Positions 1 to 6,937 of a stretch of DNA of 6,983 nt are shown here, piece by piece. Below the pieces are notes generated by a model. It worked only from the letters and a program-made list of their open reading frames with translations, was not told the DNA's origin and did no database searches. The position numbers and the translations under genes were made by a program. The DNA is taken from contig NZ_JAJCIC010000075.1 of assembly GCF_020554865.1 (NCBI RefSeq), positions 1-6,983 on the forward strand, in the 5' to 3' direction. Numbering within the stretch: the stretch's first letter is position 1; each line of letters starts with the position of its first letter. Origin of the DNA: Lacrimispora sp. 210928-DFI.3.58. Its GTDB lineage: Bacteria > Bacillota > Clostridia > Lachnospirales > Lachnospiraceae.

Positions 1-110
1 CCAAAAGGTTAGGTTGAAATCGGAAAGTTCAATATGTGGTTTTGAAGGTATGTATTGTGAATTGTTTGGAATAAAATCCAAGATAATTCATATAATATCT
101 TAAAAGGTAC

Positions 111-139
111 TTGATGAATTCAGGGTTTTGAAGTATAAT
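111..139 (+). promoter_or_regulatory. sigma-A promoter of the tRNA cluster
   Basis: A -35 element TTGATG (111-116) and a perfect -10 element TATAAT (134-139) are separated by exactly 17 bp. Transcription would start near 146, about 20 bases before the first tRNA. The upstream sequence is AT-rich, which could help a strong stable-RNA promoter. No other match of this quality lies before the tRNA genes; a second TATAAT at 91-96 lacks a well-spaced -35. Assigning this promoter to the whole three-tRNA cluster is inference from the close spacing and the shared terminators downstream. Confidence 0.8.
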
Positions 140-164
140 AAGGATTCAGAGAGCACCAAAATAT

Positions 165-237
165 TCCTCGATAGCTCAGTCGGTAGAGCACGCGGCTGTT
201 AACCGCGCTGTCGTAGGTTCAAGTCCTACTCGGGGAG
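165..237 (+). tRNA. tRNA-Asn (anticodon GTT)
   Basis: A complete 73-base cloverleaf can be drawn. The acceptor stem TCCTCGA (165-171) pairs with TCGGGGA (230-236), including one T-G pair. The anticodon stem CGCGG/CCGCG (191-195/203-207) encloses loop CTGTTAA, with GTT at 198-200. The T arm is GTAGG-TTCAAGT-CCTAC. The discriminator base is G237. The 3' CCA is not encoded (TTT follows), so it must be added by the CCA-adding enzyme. The tRNA decodes AAC/AAU. It is the first of three tRNAs behind a shared promoter. Confidence 0.97.
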
Positions 238-262
238 TTTTTATACTATTTTAATAAGTCAA

Positions 263-334
263 GGCCCCATGGTCAAGCGGTTAAGACATCGCCCTTTCAC
301 GGCGGTAACAGGGGTCCGAATCCCCTTGGGGTCA
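263..334 (+). tRNA. tRNA-Glu (anticodon TTC)
   Basis: This is a 72-base cloverleaf. The acceptor stem GGCCCCA (263-269) pairs with TGGGGTC (327-333), with one G-T pair. The anticodon stem TCGCC/GGCGG (289-293/301-305) encloses loop CTTTCAC, giving anticodon TTC at 296-298. The T loop contains the usual GGGGTCCGAATCCCC arm. The discriminator is A334 and no CCA is encoded. It decodes GAA/GAG and would also supply Glu-tRNA for glutamyl-tRNA-dependent pathways. It lies 25 bases after tRNA-Asn and 16 bases before tRNA-Cys, so co-transcription is likely. Confidence 0.97.
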
Positions 335-350
335 TTCAAAAAATTCATAC

Positions 351-421
351 GGCGACGTAGCCAAGCGGTAAGGCACGGGTCTGCAACACCCTTATCACCG
401 GTTCGATTCCGGTCGTCGCCT
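351..421 (+). tRNA. tRNA-Cys (anticodon GCA)
   Basis: This is a 71-base cloverleaf. The acceptor stem GGCGACG (351-357) pairs perfectly with CGTCGCC (414-420). The anticodon loop CTGCAAC (381-387) carries GCA at 383-385. The discriminator is T421, the U73 identity base expected for cysteine tRNAs. The anticodon stem has a C-T mismatch at its outer pair (376/392). The T arm is CCGG-TTCGATT-CCGG. CCA is not encoded. It is the last tRNA of the cluster; a terminator hairpin begins nine bases later. Confidence 0.97.
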
Positions 422-429
422 CTTATAAA

Positions 430-458
430 AGCTTCAGAGATTTTCTCTGGGGCTTTTT
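430..458 (+). terminator. Rho-independent terminator of the tRNA cluster
   Basis: AGCTTCAGAGA (430-440) pairs with TCTCTGGGGCT (444-454) around a three-base TTT loop. The stem is 11 bp, including two T-G pairs. It runs directly into TTTTT (454-458). This is the classic intrinsic-terminator shape, placed nine bases after tRNA-Cys, so it probably ends the tRNA transcript. Confidence 0.85.
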
Positions 459-470
459 GTTATGTCATCT

Positions 471-514
471 AGGAGAAGAAGCCGAGTTCAAATTTTAGGT
501 CTTCTTCTCTTTTT
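471..514 (+). terminator. second hairpin with T-tract, back-up terminator or attenuator
   Basis: GAGAAGAAG (473-481) and CTTCTTCTC (501-509) form a perfect 9-bp stem, followed by TTTTT (510-514). CC/GG (482-483/498-499) can extend it past one bulged T, leaving a loop of about 14 bases. No gene lies between this and the preceding terminator, so it may simply catch read-through from the strong tRNA promoter. An attenuator in the leader of the mannoside operon is possible only if a promoter lies upstream of it, and I do not see one between the two hairpins. Confidence 0.6.
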
Positions 515-519
515 AGTAT

Positions 520-664
520 AAAACTTCTGTGAAAAATATACATATTATATAGGGAAAAGGGTAAAAGTTTGTTGAAAAAGAGGAAAAAGTGGAATTTTGT
601 TCCGTTGAAGAGTCCGCAAGTTTTTTTAATGATAAAGATAGAAAAACGAAAGGGGTTACGTCTT
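520..664 (+). promoter_or_regulatory. leader/promoter region of the mannoside operon (weak)
   Basis: The operon promoter should lie here, because two terminators precede it. An AT-rich stretch offers -10-like TATTAT (543-548) or TATATA (546-551), but nothing near TTGACA sits at the right distance; the nearest candidate, TTCTGT (525-530), matches only 2 of 6 bases. A poor -35 would fit a promoter that needs an activator, but that is inference. I found no convincing operator palindrome or catabolite-repression (cre) site. The segment 569-664 is open in the permease frame but is better read as untranslated leader. Confidence 0.3.
649..655 (+). promoter_or_regulatory. ribosome binding site fixing the start of the first permease
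   Basis: AAAGGGG ends nine bases before ATG 665. The upstream alternatives in the same frame, TTG 569 and ATG 629, lack a comparable site. Confidence 0.75.
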
Positions 665-1555
665 ATGAGTCAGAAAAAAATTTGCAGAAGAGCAAACTTA
701 ATTGGTTATATTCTGATTGCTCCCTGGCTGACAGGAATCCTCTGTTTCCAGCTATGGCCTATTATCCACAGCTTTTTGATGTCTTTTACGGACTATAATC
801 TGATGAATCAACCGTCTTTTATTGGAAGAGCAAATTACAGTAAGATGTTTCAGGATGATATATTTTATCAGGCCGTGAAGGTGACATTTAAATATGTGTT
901 TATCGCTGTTCCGGCCAAGATTGTTTTTGCACTTTGCATAGCTCTGATCTTGAACATGAAGATCAGAGGAATAGGCATCTATCGTACAGTTTATTATATA
1001 CCTTCCATTTTGGGTTCCAGTATTGCGGTAGCCATTCTGTGGAAAGCCCTGTTTGTAAAGGATGGTGTTATTAATTCATTATTAGCTCAGATTGGTATTC
1101 AGGGTGCATCCTGGCTGGGAAACCCGAAGTATACGCTGTTTACAATTTCATTGTTAACAGTGTGGCAGTTTGGATCATCTATGGTTGTATTTTTAGCAGG
1201 CTTAAAACAGATACCGAGTTCTCTCTATGAGGCAGCCAGCGTGGATGGAGCCGGCCGTATGGACAAATTTATCCATATTACAATTCCGGGCATTATGCCT
1301 ATGATGTCTTTCAATATTTTAATGCAGACTATTAATGCTTTTCAGATGTTCGCAGCACCGTATACGATATTTAATGGAAAGGGAGGACCATTAAATTCTT
1401 CTATGCTGTATGTGATCTACCTTTATCAGCATGCATTTAAGTATTTTAATGTGGGATATTCTTCTGCATTATCCTGGGCGCTGCTGATCATGATTGCCGG
1501 AACAGCACTGGCTTTGCATTTTCTGGAAAAACGATTCCTGAATTTTGATGATTAA
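665..1555 (+). CDS. carbohydrate ABC transporter permease, MalF/UgpA type
   Basis: This is one half of the membrane channel of a carbohydrate importer of the CUT1 class. From ATG 665 the protein is 296 residues, normal for the family. Six hydrophobic segments are visible, at about 12-38, 76-97, 105-128, 157-180, 212-232 and 266-287. The cytoplasmic EAA loop that docks the ATPase reads YEAASVDGAGRMDKF from residue 188, followed by ITIPGIMP. The frame is open back to TTG 569, but those 32 extra residues are Lys-rich and lack both family similarity and a ribosome binding site, so ATG 665 was chosen. The stop codon TAA abuts the Shine-Dalgarno of the next permease, 13 bases on, so the two halves are made together. 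The neighbouring GH38 alpha-mannosidase suggests mannose-containing oligosaccharides as cargo; this is inference, since permease sequence does not reveal substrate. No ATPase is encoded nearby. Confidence 0.93.
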   Translation: MSQKKICRRANLIGYILIAPWLTGILCFQLWPIIHSFLMSFTDYNLMNQPSFIGRANYSKMFQDDIFYQAVKVTFKYVFIAVPAKIVFALCIALILNMKIRGIGIYRTVYYIPSILGSSIAVAILWKALFVKDGVINSLLAQIGIQGASWLGNPKYTLFTISLLTVWQFGSSMVVFLAGLKQIPSSLYEAASVDGAGRMDKFIHITIPGIMPMMSFNILMQTINAFQMFAAPYTIFNGKGGPLNSSMLYVIYLYQHAFKYFNVGYSSALSWALLIMIAGTALALHFLEKRFLNFDD

Positions 1556-1561
1556 AGGAGG
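1554..1561 (+). promoter_or_regulatory. ribosome binding site of the second permease
   Basis: AAAGGAGG overlaps the TAA stop of the first permease and sits seven bases before ATG 1569. It is close to a perfect anti-16S match. An ATG at 1565 is out of frame. Confidence 0.85.
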
Positions 1562-1568
1562 AGAATGA

Positions 1569-2420
1569 ATGAAAAGCGGAAAAGTGATTAGACAAGTAAT
1601 TGTATATGTACTGATCAGTCTTTTAGGGCTTATTATGCTTTATCCTTTAATTTGGATGATGTTTGCGGCTGTTAAGCCTTCTTCTGAGGTACTTACAAGC
1701 CCGCGTCTTTTTCCAAGTAAGATCCGGCTAGATAACTTTGCAGCAGGCTGGCGGATGGTGCGACCTTATACGTTTGGAAAATTTTTTATCAACACGTTTG
1801 TTTTAGTAATTGGCTGTGTCATTTGCAGTCTGGTTATCAGTTTATTTGTGGGCTATGCCTTTGCCAGGGTAGATTTTCGGTTTAAGTCCCTCTGGTATAG
1901 TATTTTGTTTTTGACTATTATGCTTCCTGCCACAGCGACTTTAGTGTCGCGGTATGTGGTATTTAGCAAGTTGGGGTGGCTGAATACATATCTTCCATTT
2001 ATTATACCGGCAGCTTTAGGCGTAGGACACGGAGGTGGCTTTTTTATCTATTTGGTAGCACAGTTTATTAAGGGTATTCCTAAAGAGCTTGATGAGGCGG
2101 CTAAGATTGATGGTTGTTCTACTCTGAGCATTATCCTGCGGATTATCTTTCCGCTCTGCAAACCATCCCTTTTTTCCGTGGCTATCTTTGCCTTTATGTG
2201 GAATTGGGATGATTTTCAGAATCAGTTGATATATCTCACTAAGGTAGATCATTATACAGTTGCTCTGGCTATGAGAACCACCATAGATGCTACAGGTGCT
2301 GATAACTGGGGAGCCGTTATGGCCATGGCCTTATGCTCAGTACTGCCAGCTATCGTAATGTTTTTCTGCCTGCAGAAGTATTTTGTAGATGGGGTCAGCA
2401 CCTCAGGGTTGAAAGGCTGA
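1569..2420 (+). CDS. carbohydrate ABC transporter permease, MalG/UgpE type
   Basis: This is the second half of the CUT1 importer channel: 283 residues, the usual length. Hydrophobic segments lie at about 12-34, 75-97, 108-132, 143-163, 199-220 and 245-270. The family signature after the first helix reads YPLIWMMFAAVKPSSEV (25-41). The EAA loop is ELDEAAKIDGCSTL, starting at residue 173, followed by IIFPLCKP. It would pair with the preceding MalF-type subunit and with an ATPase from elsewhere in the genome. Its TGA stop overlaps a possible ATG (TGATG at 2418-2422) in the frame of the next gene, but the better start of that gene is 35 bases beyond. The order of the two permeases is standard. 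I see no truncation or frameshift. Confidence 0.94.
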   Translation: MKSGKVIRQVIVYVLISLLGLIMLYPLIWMMFAAVKPSSEVLTSPRLFPSKIRLDNFAAGWRMVRPYTFGKFFINTFVLVIGCVICSLVISLFVGYAFARVDFRFKSLWYSILFLTIMLPATATLVSRYVVFSKLGWLNTYLPFIIPAALGVGHGGGFFIYLVAQFIKGIPKELDEAAKIDGCSTLSIILRIIFPLCKPSLFSVAIFAFMWNWDDFQNQLIYLTKVDHYTVALAMRTTIDATGADNWGAVMAMALCSVLPAIVMFFCLQKYFVDGVSTSGLKG

Positions 2421-2442
2421 TGATCAAAATAACACATAGAAG

Positions 2443-2449
2443 AAAGGGG
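2443..2449 (+). promoter_or_regulatory. ribosome binding site fixing the start of the mannosidase
   Basis: AAAGGGG lies six bases before ATG 2456. The competing in-frame ATG 2420 has only AAAGG with a three-base spacer. Confidence 0.75.
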
Positions 2450-2455
2450 TCTATT

Positions 2456-5400
2456 ATGCTAAAGACGGAAAAAAAGATCAGGGCAGAGCTCAAACGTCTG
2501 GAAAAGATGCTCTACTACAAAAGAAGGCCATTAGATGGCTGGACTATGAAACAGGGGTATTATAAGAAGCCAGAAGTTTATAACATGACTCTGGATCAAT
2601 GGACAGAGCTTCCTATGGGAGAGCACATAGGGAAGAAGGATATGACAGTATTTCTGAAGAACCAGGTGGTTTTGGACAGAGAATACAGAGGTAAGAAAAC
2701 AGTTCTTCTTCTGAAAGTAGGAGGAGAAGGATGCCTTTCTATTAATGGACAGCATTATAATGGCCTTGATTACAATCGAAATATGATCCTATTAGCAGAG
2801 TCTGCTAAAGGAGATGAGACCTATAATATTGAGATTGAAACCTATTGCAAGGATTTGATTTTGGATAGCGCTAATATCTTTAAAACAGATGTCGTGATCA
2901 CCCAGTCAGAAATTGCGGCAATCCATCAGTCAGCATGGGATTTCTATTTTGAGGTAAAAACAGGTTTTGAGTTTACAGAGGGTGGTGCAGAGGAGTATAC
3001 AAAGCAGCGGGTTTATAAGCTTATCTATGACGCGTTGCTGAAACTGGATTATAGGAATGAAGAAACATTTGAAGCAAGTGTAGTTTCTGCTAAGGAATAC
3101 TATTTACAGGAAATAAATAAATATAGTGATCTAAAGCTGCCAGTGAAAATGTATTTTGCCGGTCATTCTCACATTGATGTGGCATGGCATTGGCCCTTAA
3201 AGGAAACAGTACGAAAGGTAAGCCGTACTTTTTCAAGTATGCTTCGTTTGATGGAGCAGTACGAAGACTTCAAATTCTGCCAAAGCATGCCTGTGCTTTA
3301 TGAGATGGCGAAGGAATATTACCCGGAGCTTTATGCTCAGGTGAAAGAGCGGGTAAAGGAAGGTAGATGGGAAACTCTGGGAAGTATGTACCTGGAGCCA
3401 GACTGTAACCTGATCAGCGGCGAGTCCTTTGTCCGTCAGATCTTATACGGAAAAAAGTTCTATCAGGAGGAGCTGGACTCTGACTCTAATATCTGCTTCC
3501 TGCCTGATGTATTCGGATATTCCTCCGCAATGCCTCAAATTTTGAAAAAGGCTGGTACCGATTATTTCTTTACCACAAAGCTGACCTGGAACGAGACAAA
3601 CGAATTCCCATACAGTGTATTCCGATGGAGAGGATTGGATGGGACAGAGATCCTTTCTGGTATGATGTCTATGTGCACAGAGCGGGGGCTTGGATTGTAC
3701 AATGGAGATTTGACTCCGAAGGGCGTCAGAATGTCCATGGACTATTTTAAGAATAAGGAAAATGGAGATCCAATCTTGTATTTATATGGACATGGAGATG
3801 GCGGCGGCGGTGTAACAAAAGAAATGCTGGAATCTGTAACCAGACTGGATAAGGTTCCTATGATGCCGAAAATCGAAATTGGAACTGTAAAACAGTATTT
3901 TGAGGAATTGGATAAGGAGAAGGAGTATCCTGTATGGTCCGGTGAGTTGTATTTTGAAAAACATAGGGGAACATATACTACAGCAGCCAAGAATAAGAGG
4001 AATAATCGGAAAAGTGAGTTCCTTTACCGCAATGCAGAAATAATGTCTGTATTCCAGTATCTGAAAAATGGACAGTTTGTAGGGGCTGATCTGGAAAAGG
4101 GCTGGAAATTAATTCTGTTAAACCAGTTCCATGATATTCTCCCTGGCACATGTATTGGGGAAGTATACGAGATGTGTGACCGCCAGTATGAAGAGATCAG
4201 ACAGATTGGTGAAAACAGTATCTCACAAAATATAGAAAAGATGGTCTTTGGTGAAGGGGCAGTAACGGTTTACAATACGCTTTCCTGGAGCAGAGACCAG
4301 GTCGTATCAGTTGCGGGAAAGGGCTATAAGGCTGTAAAAGACAGTGATGGAGTTTATCCAAAGCAGGTGAGACTGGAGGATGGCACTATCCGTTTCCTAG
4401 CTGAACAGGTACCTTCACTGGGATATAAGGTATACTACTTTACGGAGGAGGAGCCGCAGTCTGAGCCGGGAGAACGTGCTGTTCAGAAAGAAAAGAACAT
4501 TTATGTATCAAATAAATGGATGGACCTGGTAATCAATGAGGAGGGTGAGCTGGAGTCAATCTTTGATAAGAGCGCCAGACGCCAGGTACTCAAAGCAGGA
4601 GAAACAGGAAACAAGCTGAAGCTGTTGGAGGATATTCCCGTAGAATGGGGAGCAGCATGGGAGACGACTACAAAGAAAAATGATAAAGATCCAATTCCCT
4701 GCACAAGCACCGTATGCAGAGTAAAGGAAGATAATAGTATTCGCACGGTAATTGGAATCAGCAAGGAGATCCATACTTCCAAAATAGAGCAGGAGATGAT
4801 CATTTATCACCACACGCCTATGATCGAATTTAAGACTATGATAGATTGGGATGAGTGTCAAAAAATGCTTCGCGTAGAATTTCCGGCGGATATCAACAGC
4901 TTGACAGCCAGATATGATGTGGCATTCGGAAATGCAGAGCATCCAAATCATGCTACTACCAGCTATGACCAGGCCAGGTTTGAAGTCTGTGGCCATAAGT
5001 GGGGCGATGTATCAGATGCCTCTTATGGAGTTTCCCTGTTAAATGACTGTAAATATGGATATACGATCCAGAACTCACGTATGGAGCTGAGTCTGCTGCG
5101 GAGCGCCGATTTTCCATCAGATACCTGTGATAAAGGTGTTCATACATTCTCTTATTGGATCTATCCGCATGTGGGAAATATACAGGAAGCCGGAGTGGCT
5201 CAAAAAGGATATGAAGTCAACGTACCTCTTATTGTAACAGAGGGACAGGCTGAGGCAGCAACAGGTTCCTATATCCAGTTGGATAACAGTAATGCAGTGA
5301 TCGATACGGTAAAGCGCTCAGAGGATGGCCGGGATATTATTGTGCGTCTGTTTGAGACCTACAATACGGTAAGTGATGCTGTATTGAAATTCAACTTCCC

Positions 5401-5527
5401 AGTGACCTCCTGCCAGGAGACAGATCTTCTGGAGCGTCATGTGGAGGATATTCCGGTAGAAGAGGGAAGCATTAGAGTAAAACTTCATCCGTATGAGATA
5501 AAAACATACCGGATATGTTGTAAATAA
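2456..5527 (+). CDS. GH38 alpha-mannosidase, cytosolic Ams1/MAN2C1-like
   Basis: This is a retaining alpha-mannosidase that removes terminal alpha-linked mannose. From ATG 2456 it has 1023 residues, close to yeast Ams1 and animal MAN2C1 and longer than E. coli MngB. The order is an N-terminal accessory region (about 1-230), the catalytic domain (about 230-500), a helical segment, and a C-terminal beta region. By comparison with Golgi mannosidase II, the zinc ligands are His239 and Asp241 in GHSHIDVAWHW, Asp351 in LPDVFGYS (also the nucleophile) and His559 in NQFHDILPGT. YGHGDGGGG (444-452), HRGTYTT (503-509) and LLNDCKYG (861-868) are close to what I recall of MAN2C1. There is no signal peptide or membrane segment, so it acts in the cytoplasm on imported glycans. 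It sits between the permeases and the binding protein of one importer. The frame extends upstream to 2333, inside the permease gene, and ATG 2420 is a possible alternative start. It ends in tandem TAA TAA. The linkage preference (alpha-1,2/1,3/1,6) cannot be read from the sequence. Confidence 0.93.
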   Translation: MLKTEKKIRAELKRLEKMLYYKRRPLDGWTMKQGYYKKPEVYNMTLDQWTELPMGEHIGKKDMTVFLKNQVVLDREYRGKKTVLLLKVGGEGCLSINGQHYNGLDYNRNMILLAESAKGDETYNIEIETYCKDLILDSANIFKTDVVITQSEIAAIHQSAWDFYFEVKTGFEFTEGGAEEYTKQRVYKLIYDALLKLDYRNEETFEASVVSAKEYYLQEINKYSDLKLPVKMYFAGHSHIDVAWHWPLKETVRKVSRTFSSMLRLMEQYEDFKFCQSMPVLYEMAKEYYPELYAQVKERVKEGRWETLGSMYLEPDCNLISGESFVRQILYGKKFYQEELDSDSNICFLPDVFGYSSAMPQILKKAGTDYFFTTKLTWNETNEFPYSVFRWRGLDGTEILSGMMSMCTERGLGLYNGDLTPKGVRMSMDYFKNKENGDPILYLYGHGDGGGGVTKEMLESVTRLDKVPMMPKIEIGTVKQYFEELDKEKEYPVWSGELYFEKHRGTYTTAAKNKRNNRKSEFLYRNAEIMSVFQYLKNGQFVGADLEKGWKLILLNQFHDILPGTCIGEVYEMCDRQYEEIRQIGENSISQNIEKMVFGEGAVTVYNTLSWSRDQVVSVAGKGYKAVKDSDGVYPKQVRLEDGTIRFLAEQVPSLGYKVYYFTEEEPQSEPGERAVQKEKNIYVSNKWMDLVINEEGELESIFDKSARRQVLKAGETGNKLKLLEDIPVEWGAAWETTTKKNDKDPIPCTSTVCRVKEDNSIRTVIGISKEIHTSKIEQEMIIYHHTPMIEFKTMIDWDECQKMLRVEFPADINSLTARYDVAFGNAEHPNHATTSYDQARFEVCGHKWGDVSDASYGVSLLNDCKYGYTIQNSRMELSLLRSADFPSDTCDKGVHTFSYWIYPHVGNIQEAGVAQKGYEVNVPLIVTEGQAEAATGSYIQLDNSNAVIDTVKRSEDGRDIIVRLFETYNTVSDAVLKFNFPVTSCQETDLLERHVEDIPVEEGSIRVKLHPYEIKTYRICCK

Positions 5528-5534
5528 TAAGAAT

Positions 5535-5539
5535 GGAGG
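5535..5539 (+). promoter_or_regulatory. ribosome binding site fixing the start of the binding protein
   Basis: GGAGG is eight bases before ATG 5548. It overlaps the alternative in-frame ATG 5533, which itself has no site in front, so 5548 is preferred. Confidence 0.8.
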
Positions 5540-5547
5540 TAGAAAGA

Positions 5548-6888
5548 ATGAGGAAAAGTTTAAAGGTCAAAGCGTTTTTGGCTGCAGCAGGGGTAGCTTT
5601 TCTTATGACGGCTTGCAGCGGCGGAGGAAAGACAGAAGCGCCTAAAGCAGATGCCGCTTCCACAGCAGGAGGAGCGGCACAGGAAAAGGGAGATGGGGAG
5701 CAGATCGAACTGCGCATTTCCTGGTGGGGAAGCGATGCCCGTCATGAAGCAACTTTGAAGGCGCTGGACCTGTTTATGGAGAAATATCCTAACATCAAGG
5801 TATCTGCAGAATATCAGGGATTTGATGGTTACCATGATAAGCTGATGACCCAAATTTCCTCTGGAACGGAACCGGATGTATATCAGTTGGATAATAATGT
5901 GTATTTTGCAGGATTAGCTGCAAATGAAAAGTTAGGAGATTTAGGCCCCTATATTGGAAACCAGCTGAAGCTGGATGATTATCCGGAAAGTGCTTTGACA
6001 TGGGCTCAGTATGGCGGAAAGCAGTATGGAGTACCCAGCGGATTAAATGGTCCGGTATTTATTTGGAATAAACAGGTATTTGATGAGGCAGGCGTAGAAT
6101 ATCCCACCAATGACTGGTCATGGGATGATTTCGAGAAAGCTTGCCAGGAAATCTATGATAAGACAGGAAAGTATGGAATGAGAGAACCTACCTATTTCCT
6201 GACTATGACTATGGTGCGTCAGCTGGGATCGTGGTTCGCTTCTGAGGATGGCAAACTGTTAGATTTCTCTGAGGCTTTGGGCCAGGTTTATGAGCGCTAC
6301 AACAGATGGAGAGAGACAGGTATTCTTCCTCCACTGGATCTGACGGTAGGACAGGAATCACAGCAGGATAATCTTTTCCTAAGCTGTGACGCGGCTTGTG
6401 AGGTAAACCACATTGCAATGCTTCCTATGAATCATGCGGCGATGGCAGAAGAGACGGAGTTGGGGATCAGCCTTGTACCCGGAACAAAGCAGAACGGCGG
6501 AGCTTACATGTTAGCTTCCATGCCATGGACATTAGGAAAGAGCTCCCAGCATCCTGAGGAGGCAGCTACGCTGATCGACTTCCTGATCAATGATCCTGAG
6601 GCAGCCCAGGTCCTTATGACTGTGCGGGGCGTACCTGCACCTGAGTCTGTAAGAGAACTGATTGCTCCAATGCAGGAGGGAGATGCCCTTCTGGTAGTAG
6701 AAGGAGTCAATTTACTGATCGACAATACCCAAAGGATCGATTATGAGTGGTTGGTTCCCGGCAGTGCTGTGATTGAAGACACTCTTGTAGATGAGCAGTA
6801 TGCGACAGGTTATGGACAGAAAACTCCGGCAGAGGCAGGCGCAAGTGCTTACAAGACAATATCGGAATCTGTAGATAACGCCAACTAA
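5548..6888 (+). CDS. extracellular sugar-binding lipoprotein of the ABC importer (SBP family 1)
   Basis: This is the receptor of the importer, holding the sugar outside the membrane and delivering it to the two permeases. From ATG 5548 it has 446 residues, typical for the family. The lipoprotein signal has a basic start (MRKSLKVK), a hydrophobic stretch (9-20) and the lipobox MTAC with lipid-bearing Cys23. Met at -3 is less usual than Leu but tolerated. A Gly/Ala-rich tether (24-52) leads to the folded part. The folded part opens with LRISWWGSD (55-63), followed by an ALDLFMEKYPNIKV segment and then a GTEPDVYQL segment, all standard for family 1 binding proteins. Later blocks NGPVFIWNKQVFDEAG and WSWDDF also fit. 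Being last in the operon is uncommon, because binding-protein genes more often come first. There are 20 bases between it and the mannosidase, too few for an obvious promoter. It ends in tandem TAA TAA. A mannoside ligand is inferred from context only. Confidence 0.93.
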   Translation: MRKSLKVKAFLAAAGVAFLMTACSGGGKTEAPKADAASTAGGAAQEKGDGEQIELRISWWGSDARHEATLKALDLFMEKYPNIKVSAEYQGFDGYHDKLMTQISSGTEPDVYQLDNNVYFAGLAANEKLGDLGPYIGNQLKLDDYPESALTWAQYGGKQYGVPSGLNGPVFIWNKQVFDEAGVEYPTNDWSWDDFEKACQEIYDKTGKYGMREPTYFLTMTMVRQLGSWFASEDGKLLDFSEALGQVYERYNRWRETGILPPLDLTVGQESQQDNLFLSCDAACEVNHIAMLPMNHAAMAEETELGISLVPGTKQNGGAYMLASMPWTLGKSSQHPEEAATLIDFLINDPEAAQVLMTVRGVPAPESVRELIAPMQEGDALLVVEGVNLLIDNTQRIDYEWLVPGSAVIEDTLVDEQYATGYGQKTPAEAGASAYKTISESVDNAN

Positions 6889-6908
6889 TAAATATGGAAA
6901 TAATATTG

Positions 6909-6930
6909 CCACAATAGAAGCCTATTGTGG
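6909..6930 (+). repeat. perfect inverted repeat after the binding-protein gene
   Basis: CCACAATAG (6909-6917) and CTATTGTGG (6922-6930) form a perfect 9-bp stem with an AAGC loop, starting 20 bases after the stop codon. No T-tract follows, so this is probably not a terminator by itself. It could stabilise the 3' end of the mRNA, or belong to a composite structure with the next hairpin. Confidence 0.6.
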
Positions 6931-6937
6931 TCAGACT

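Noticed and set aside
66..81. Small inverted repeat TTGGA/TCCAA
   Set aside because: The stem is only 5 bp and no T-tract follows on either strand, so it is not supportable as a terminator or operator.
2..103. Open stretch ending in TAA at 101-103, possibly the 3' end of an upstream gene
   Set aside because: Only 33 codons are visible, with no recognisable motif and strongly AT-biased composition. There is no way to tell a gene tail from chance.
165..421. tRNA cluster as an integration site for a mobile element
   Set aside because: No integrase, direct repeat of a tRNA 3' end, or change in base composition is visible. The adjacent genes are an ordinary metabolic operon.
269..472. Open frame of 67 codons on the + strand
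   Set aside because: It runs straight through the tRNA-Glu and tRNA-Cys genes and the terminator, and has no ribosome binding site, so it is an accident of the RNA gene sequence.
589..798. 69-codon open frame overlapping the leader and start of the first permease
   Set aside because: It lacks a good ribosome binding site and overlaps the transmembrane coding region of the permease in another frame.
4556..4996. 146-codon open frame on the - strand inside the mannosidase gene
   Set aside because: It lies opposite a well-supported GH38 reading frame, has no family-like motif and is typical of antisense shadow frames.
5472..5717. Minus-strand open frame over the signal peptide and linker of the binding protein
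   Set aside because: Its Ala/Ser/Pro-rich composition is just the complement of the Ala/Gly-rich lipoprotein tether.
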